Below, one piece after another: positions 42,381-46,444 of a DNA stretch of 46,444 nucleotides. The position numbers and the translations under genes are program-made. The DNA lies in NCBI GenBank assembly GCA_900769345.1, contig CAAGGJ010000003.1, positions 1 through 46,444 of the forward strand. Direction: 5' to 3'. The notes below the pieces were generated by a model. That model had not been told where the DNA came from, searched no databases, and was given only the letters and a program-made list of their open reading frames with translations. The DNA comes from Bacteroidales bacterium. GTDB taxonomy: Bacteria > Bacteroidota > Bacteroidia > Bacteroidales > Muribaculaceae. The stretch's first letter is position 1, and every line of letters begins with the position of its first letter.

Positions 42381-42417
42381 AATCGCCCCGCAGGCTATAT
42401 CGGCTCGCGGGGCGATT
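42381..42417. terminator. Bidirectional terminator between convergent genes
   Basis: AATCGCCCCGC (42381-42391) pairs perfectly with GCGGGGCGATT (42407-42417). Plus-strand transcripts continue AATATTTTA; minus-strand ones continue TATAGGTTTTTT. It lies between the SGNH hydrolase and DUF1846 genes. Confidence 0.75.
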
Positions 42418-42447
42418 AATATTTTATAGTGTAATTTGTTCTTTTTC

Positions 42448-43911
42448 TCACACTGTCTTGGCAGGGTCGCAAGTGAGTTCCACGCCAAGGCGCTTGAATA
42501 TCTTGCGGTCTACTTCGCTAAGCAACACAGTAGAGTGCACTTGGCAACCTTCGAGTTTGGGCAACTGCTCGAGTGCCAATCGGCAATTCTCGTCGGTCAT
42601 GCTCAGCATCGAAAGTGCCACAAGCACCTCATCGGTGTGCAGTCGCGGATTATGGCCGTGCAGGAATGTCACCTTGGTGCGCTGTATGGGCTCTATCATG
42701 CTCTGTGGAATGAGTTTCACCTCATGAGCTATGCCTGCCAGGTGCTTGGTGGCATTGAGTATCAATGCTGCACTCGGGCCGAGCAGACTGCTCGAACGGG
42801 CTGTGATGATGGTGCCGTCTTGCAGTTCGATTGCCGCCGAAGCAAGTCCGGTGAGTTCTTTGCGCTCGCGGGCTGCCACTGTGGTGCGGCGATACTCGGG
42901 CGTGAGCTTTGCTTGCTGCATCAGCAAGGCTATCTTCTTCACCTCGTTCTCATTGTCGCCTCGCTCGGCAAGTCGGTTAAGGGCTGTGTAGTAGCGGCGT
43001 ATAATCTCATCGCGTGCGGCATTGCAGCACACATCTTCGTCGCTCATGCAGAAGCCTATCATATTCACACCCATATCGGTGGGCGATTTATATGGATTTT
43101 CTCCGTAAACACCTTCGAAAATAGCATTGAGCACAGGGAAAATTTCGATATCGCGATTGTAGTTTACCGCTATCTTACCATACGCTTCGAGGTGGAAGGG
43201 GTCGATCATATTCACATCGTTAAGGTCGGCTGTGGCGGCCTCGTATGCCACATTCACGGGGTGCTTGAGCGGAAGGCTCCACACCGGGAAGGTCTCAAAC
43301 TTGGCATATCCTGCCTTCACTCCGCGCTTGTGTTCGTGATAAAGCTGGCTCAGACACACTGCCATCTTGCCGCTGCCGGGACCCGGGGCGGTTACCACCA
43401 CGAGCGGGCGAACGGTCTCGGCATAATCATTCTTACCGAAGCCTTCGTCGGAGTCGATGAGCTCCACATTATTAGGATAGCCGTCGATGGTGTAGTGATA
43501 GCACACTTTGATGCCCATTCGCTCCAAGCGGGCGCGATAAGCATCGGCACTTTTCTGTCCGTTGTAGTGGGTAATTACCACGTAGGTGGTATACAAGCCT
43601 ACTTTCTCAAACTCGCCGCGCAGTCGCAGCACATCTTCATCGTAGGTAATACCCAAGTCGCCACGCACCTTGTTTTTCTCTATATCGAAAGCGCTGATTA
43701 CTATTATCACCTCGGCGCAGTCGCTCAACTGCATGAGCATTCGCAACTTACTATCGGGGTGAAAACCGGGCAACACGCGGCTGGCGTGATAGTCGTCAAA
43801 CAACTTACCTCCAAACTCGAGGTATAACTTATCGCCGAACTGAGCTATGCGCTCCTTGATGTGTTCGGACTGAATCTTGAGATATTTCTCGTTATCAAAA
43901 CCGTTCTTCAT
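42448..43911 (-). CDS. DUF1846 family protein
   Basis: 487 residues from the ATG at 43911 (MKNGFDNEKYLKIQSEHIKE). An upstream ATG at 43950 lies inside the promoter and is rejected. Family features are LYLEFGGKLFDDYHASRVLP, APGPGSGKMAVCLSQLYHEH with a P-loop-like glycine stretch, and FHLEAYGKIAVNYNRDIE. The family is broadly conserved in anaerobes; I know of no firmly established reaction, though the glycine loop suggests binding of a nucleotide or phosphate. It is a single-gene unit. Confidence 0.92.
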   Translation of the reverse strand: MKNGFDNEKYLKIQSEHIKERIAQFGDKLYLEFGGKLFDDYHASRVLPGFHPDSKLRMLMQLSDCAEVIIVISAFDIEKNKVRGDLGITYDEDVLRLRGEFEKVGLYTTYVVITHYNGQKSADAYRARLERMGIKVCYHYTIDGYPNNVELIDSDEGFGKNDYAETVRPLVVVTAPGPGSGKMAVCLSQLYHEHKRGVKAGYAKFETFPVWSLPLKHPVNVAYEAATADLNDVNMIDPFHLEAYGKIAVNYNRDIEIFPVLNAIFEGVYGENPYKSPTDMGVNMIGFCMSDEDVCCNAARDEIIRRYYTALNRLAERGDNENEVKKIALLMQQAKLTPEYRRTTVAARERKELTGLASAAIELQDGTIITARSSSLLGPSAALILNATKHLAGIAHEVKLIPQSMIEPIQRTKVTFLHGHNPRLHTDEVLVALSMLSMTDENCRLALEQLPKLEGCQVHSTVLLSEVDRKIFKRLGVELTCDPAKTV

Positions 43912-43919
43912 ACGGATTG

Positions 43920-43951
43920 CAAAGATACAAATTCTTTTACTCGATTGCAAT
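43920..43951 (-). promoter_or_regulatory. Promoter of the DUF1846 gene
   Basis: On the minus strand, ATTG (43951-43948), a 20 bp spacer and TATCTTTG (43927-43920) match the consensus with one mismatch. The leader to 43911 would be only a few bases. Confidence 0.6.
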
Positions 43952-44004
43952 ATATTCTCTTGAATTTTAGCAAATTTTCGGCTCGCTACTTGGGTGATGC
44001 ATCG

Positions 44005-45915
44005 TCAGTCTTCACCATGCTGCGATTCGGGCGCAAGGTGCTCTATATAATCGCGTAATTGAGCATAAAACTTGTGGTGCTGAAGCGTGGAAGCATCGCC
44101 CACTATCATCACCTTCATGCGGGCACGCGTTATTGCCACATTCATGCGTCGCAGGTCGCTCAGGAAACCTATTCGTCCGTCGTCGTTGCTGCGCACAAGG
44201 CTTATCATCACCACATCTCGCTCTTGTCCTTGAAATCCGTCGATGGTATTGATGCTGAGCTGCTGCTTGATGGGCTTAAGCACGGCACTTTTCTTAATTT
44301 TCGACTGCAAATATTTCACCTGCGCCTTGTAGGGCGAAATCAGCCCGAAATCGATGCGTTCATCGATGATGCGTTGCAAGCCTATGCGCTGCACATAGCG
44401 CTCGAGCTGTGTCACAAAGAAGTCAGCCTCGAGCGTATTGAGGCGACTGTTTCCAGCACTCACGGTGCGCTCGGCAAAGTCCATATCGGTGGTATCTATC
44501 CACTCCATAGCTATGTCGTAATCAAGTATTCCGCGGCCACTTACCTCCGGTGCTACCACCAGATTGCCACCATAGAACCACCGCGACGAAAATTGCATAA
44601 TGTCGCTATGCATGCGATACTGGGTACACAGCAAAGTCACCGCCTGAGGCCATCGCATAGCCACGCGTTCCATCATGGTACGCGACAAGCCGCTGCGCTC
44701 TGCTTCATAGCACTTGATGGTGGGCGGAAGTTGGCAATGGTCACCTGCCAAAATCACGCGATCGGCCTTGCGAACGGCTATCCATGTGGCTGCCTCGAGC
44801 GCCTGACCAGCTTCATCCACAAAGAGCGTGGAGAAATGCCTGCCCTTGAGCAGCACACTGTTGCTACCCACAAGGGTACAAGCCACCACTCGGGCTTGGT
44901 TGAAGAGTTCCACATCTATTTTCACCTCGAGTTCTTCGGCTCGGTGGCGCAATTTCGCCATACGATTGCGCACGATGTCGCTGTTGCGATGCTTTTTGTC
45001 GAGTCCTTGCAGCTGCCTGATGGCTTTACGCATGCTCCACAATTCGGGGTAATCGGGGTGGCTCTCATACTGGCGTTCATAGCAGAACGAGAGCATTTTA
45101 TCGTTCACTCTCGAAGGATTGCCTATTCGCAGCACTGGCACGCCGCGATCCACGAGTTTTTCGCTAATCCAATCTACTGCCATATTCGACTGGGCGCACA
45201 CCAGCACTTGCGGCTCGCGATTGAGCGTTTCGTAGATGGCTTCGACGAGCGTCGTGGTCTTGCCTGTGCCCGGAGGTCCGTGCACTATCATCACATCGCG
45301 GCATGCCACTATATTATTCACTGCCACCTCCTGGCTGCGATTGAGCCATGGGAAACGCACGGGATAGATGTCGCGAAAACCGGGTTCAGCGAGTCCGCAC
45401 AACACATCGCGCAGCGCCACAAGGCGCGTGTTGGTGGTCTTCTCTAAATCATTCAGAGCTTCGAACATAGTGCGATAACTGGTTTCGTCGAGCGAAAGCT
45501 GCACGCCCAAGCCCGCCGAATTTTCCATATCCATTATCACCGATGCACTCGGCACAACTATTGCCATACGATTATCCTCCACATAACTCACTGTGCCTGT
45601 GTAGTGCTTATAGGTCACTTGACCAAGGTCATTCTCCACGAAGAAGCGCACTTGGCGACCGTATTCAAACTGGTGCTCCTCGTCGCTATGCTCTTCGCTG
45701 CGATACACTTCCACCACCAGCTGATTGAGCGAATTATAATGATTTCGGCCCACACGCACAGGGTGCCAGCACAATCCGCGCTGCACATTACGAGCCACGC
45801 CGAGTTCTTCACTCAAGCGCTTGTATTCCTCCTTTTCGTATTCGTATTCCATCTGCAACAGTTGGCGCTGCCGCAAAAAATGTCGTGTTATGGATGGTTT
45901 TTCCGTTTTCTCCAT
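44005..45915 (-). CDS. SF1 helicase of the Upf1/IGHMBP2-like group
   Basis: 636 residues. An N-terminal beta-rich domain (about 60-190) precedes the helicase core. Walker A is VHGPPGTGKTTTLVEAIYET near residue 214, Walker B is LFVDEAGQALEAAT, and further motifs are LAGDHCQLPPTIK, LLCTQYRMH, INTIDGFQGQERDVVMISLV and RRMNVAITRARMKVMIVGD. These are the motifs of SF1B helicases related to eukaryotic Upf1 and IGHMBP2. Bacterial members probably act on RNA or DNA; the target is unknown. It has its own consensus promoter and ends about 50 bases before the promoter of the DUF1846 gene. Confidence 0.93.
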   Translation of the reverse strand: MEKTEKPSITRHFLRQRQLLQMEYEYEKEEYKRLSEELGVARNVQRGLCWHPVRVGRNHYNSLNQLVVEVYRSEEHSDEEHQFEYGRQVRFFVENDLGQVTYKHYTGTVSYVEDNRMAIVVPSASVIMDMENSAGLGVQLSLDETSYRTMFEALNDLEKTTNTRLVALRDVLCGLAEPGFRDIYPVRFPWLNRSQEVAVNNIVACRDVMIVHGPPGTGKTTTLVEAIYETLNREPQVLVCAQSNMAVDWISEKLVDRGVPVLRIGNPSRVNDKMLSFCYERQYESHPDYPELWSMRKAIRQLQGLDKKHRNSDIVRNRMAKLRHRAEELEVKIDVELFNQARVVACTLVGSNSVLLKGRHFSTLFVDEAGQALEAATWIAVRKADRVILAGDHCQLPPTIKCYEAERSGLSRTMMERVAMRWPQAVTLLCTQYRMHSDIMQFSSRWFYGGNLVVAPEVSGRGILDYDIAMEWIDTTDMDFAERTVSAGNSRLNTLEADFFVTQLERYVQRIGLQRIIDERIDFGLISPYKAQVKYLQSKIKKSAVLKPIKQQLSINTIDGFQGQERDVVMISLVRSNDDGRIGFLSDLRRMNVAITRARMKVMIVGDASTLQHHKFYAQLRDYIEHLAPESQHGED

Positions 45916-45967
45916 TGCCGATTATCATATTATTCGCCACCACGGGGCGGCTTTTCTTTTCCAACCG

Positions 45968-45999
45968 CAAAGTTATTGAAAAAAGATGCCTTTGACAAA
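45968..45999 (-). promoter_or_regulatory. Promoter of the SF1 helicase gene
   Basis: On the minus strand, TTTG (45999-45996), a 20 bp spacer and TAACTTTG (45975-45968) match the consensus exactly. The leader is about 45 bases. Confidence 0.75.
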
Positions 46000-46444
46000 C
46001 CAAACCACTCGCCGCTACATCTATTTCGCCCTCTAAAATCAGGAAAATGTGAGAAATCAACCCAAAAACAATGCCGATAATGTAAAATTTCAGCCGAAAA
46101 ATAGTGCCGATAATGTGAAATAAAGCACATATAATGCTAATATACAAGGAATTGCAACATTTACAAAAATCTCATTTCTTTTTAAAGTAAAACTACTCTG
46201 GCAAATAATAGTCTGCAATAACTAATCCAATCTGCCCAAATAACGAAATAGCATTCTATAACAATCTCAAAGTGCGGTGGAATTGCTGCAATCGTTGCGT
46301 CCAAGCGCTCAAGCGAGGGTTTTGCCTGAAGAATCCAAATAGAAACGCAACGTTTTTCAAGTTAAAACTATGAAAAACACTGCGGGGGAGCCAAGCGGCG
46401 GGGGCGCAAAGTCCCCGAGAGCGTCCGACAGCAATACAAATGAA
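46000..46444. other. Window-end region without a confirmed gene
   Basis: AT-rich until about 46270, then GC-rich. CGTTGCGT (46293-46300) and ACGCAACG (46345-46352) form an inverted repeat, and CGGGG/CCCCG could form a hairpin near 46400. A frame begins at ATG 46370 and stays open to the end of the window (MKNTAGEPSGGGAKSP...), rich in Gly, Ser and Pro. It could be the start of a gene or chance. Confidence 0.35.

Noticed and set aside
42436..43827. Plus-strand frame of 463 codons
   Set aside because: It lies wholly opposite the DUF1846 gene, has no family features, and is rich in His and Cys as expected for an antisense shadow of this codon usage.
44059..45447. Plus-strand frame of 462 codons
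   Set aside because: It is the antisense of the SF1 helicase gene, which has all its motifs intact; no promoter or recognisable domain.
1..46444. CRISPR arrays, tRNA or rRNA genes
   Set aside because: No regularly repeated units with spacers, and no cloverleaf or rRNA sequence, were seen in the gaps between genes.

Overview
The window is chromosomal DNA of a member of the Bacteroidales, most likely a gut lineage such as Muribaculaceae (the family level is inference). The evidence is the gene content (UpxY-type NusG paralog, DUF4249 lipoproteins, DUF3857 proteins, STN/TonB receptor) and many promoters of the Bacteroidetes type, TTTG, a 19-20 bp spacer, then TAnnTTTG. Housekeeping genes (rpmH, efp, ald, dnaB, radC, cls, ispE, grpE, dnaJ, argS) show that the region is not a plasmid or prophage. 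No tRNA, rRNA or CRISPR array was seen.

Layout. 1-3871: the 3' part of a large alpha-2-macroglobulin-like protein whose thioester motif is lost. 3853-5207: an UpxY-type antiterminator gene with an intrinsic terminator ending just before its start codon, followed by a HAD hydrolase. 5283-6924: a two-gene module (small secreted cysteine-containing protein plus DUF4249 lipoprotein). 7097-11068: a minus-strand pair of DUF3857 proteins, the first of which looks catalytically dead. 11170-13141: an IS1634-type insertion sequence. 13261-21040: a second, complete copy of the module, forming a six-gene operon: small secreted protein, two DUF4249 lipoproteins, an STN-containing TonB receptor, an MG-like/plug-like protein and a secreted 216-residue protein. 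It ends at a strong terminator.

21191-25251: core genes rpmH and efp (divergent), ald and dnaB. Three equally spaced DnaA-box-like 9-mers lie upstream of dnaB. 25248-27411: a membrane-anchored cysteine-rich miniprotein, radC and a family 2 glycosyltransferase on the minus strand. 27695-31967: cls and ispE, then grpE and dnaJ. 31996-39209: a BI-1 family membrane protein, argS, a DUF4177-like small gene, an AddA-like helicase-nuclease and a SUI1/YciH factor, all on the minus strand. 39233-42417: an orphan MG/plug protein and an SGNH hydrolase. 42448-45999: a DUF1846 protein and an SF1 helicase on the minus strand. The last 440 bases hold no convincing complete gene.

The most interesting part is the cell-surface system built around DUF4249, the STN-type receptor, barrel-less plug-like domains and the small cysteine-containing protein. 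Its parts occur at 5283-6924, 13261-21040 and, as a lone relative, 39290-41467. It looks like an outer-membrane complex for uptake or sensing of an unknown ligand. The individual families are known, but I know of no described function for this combination.
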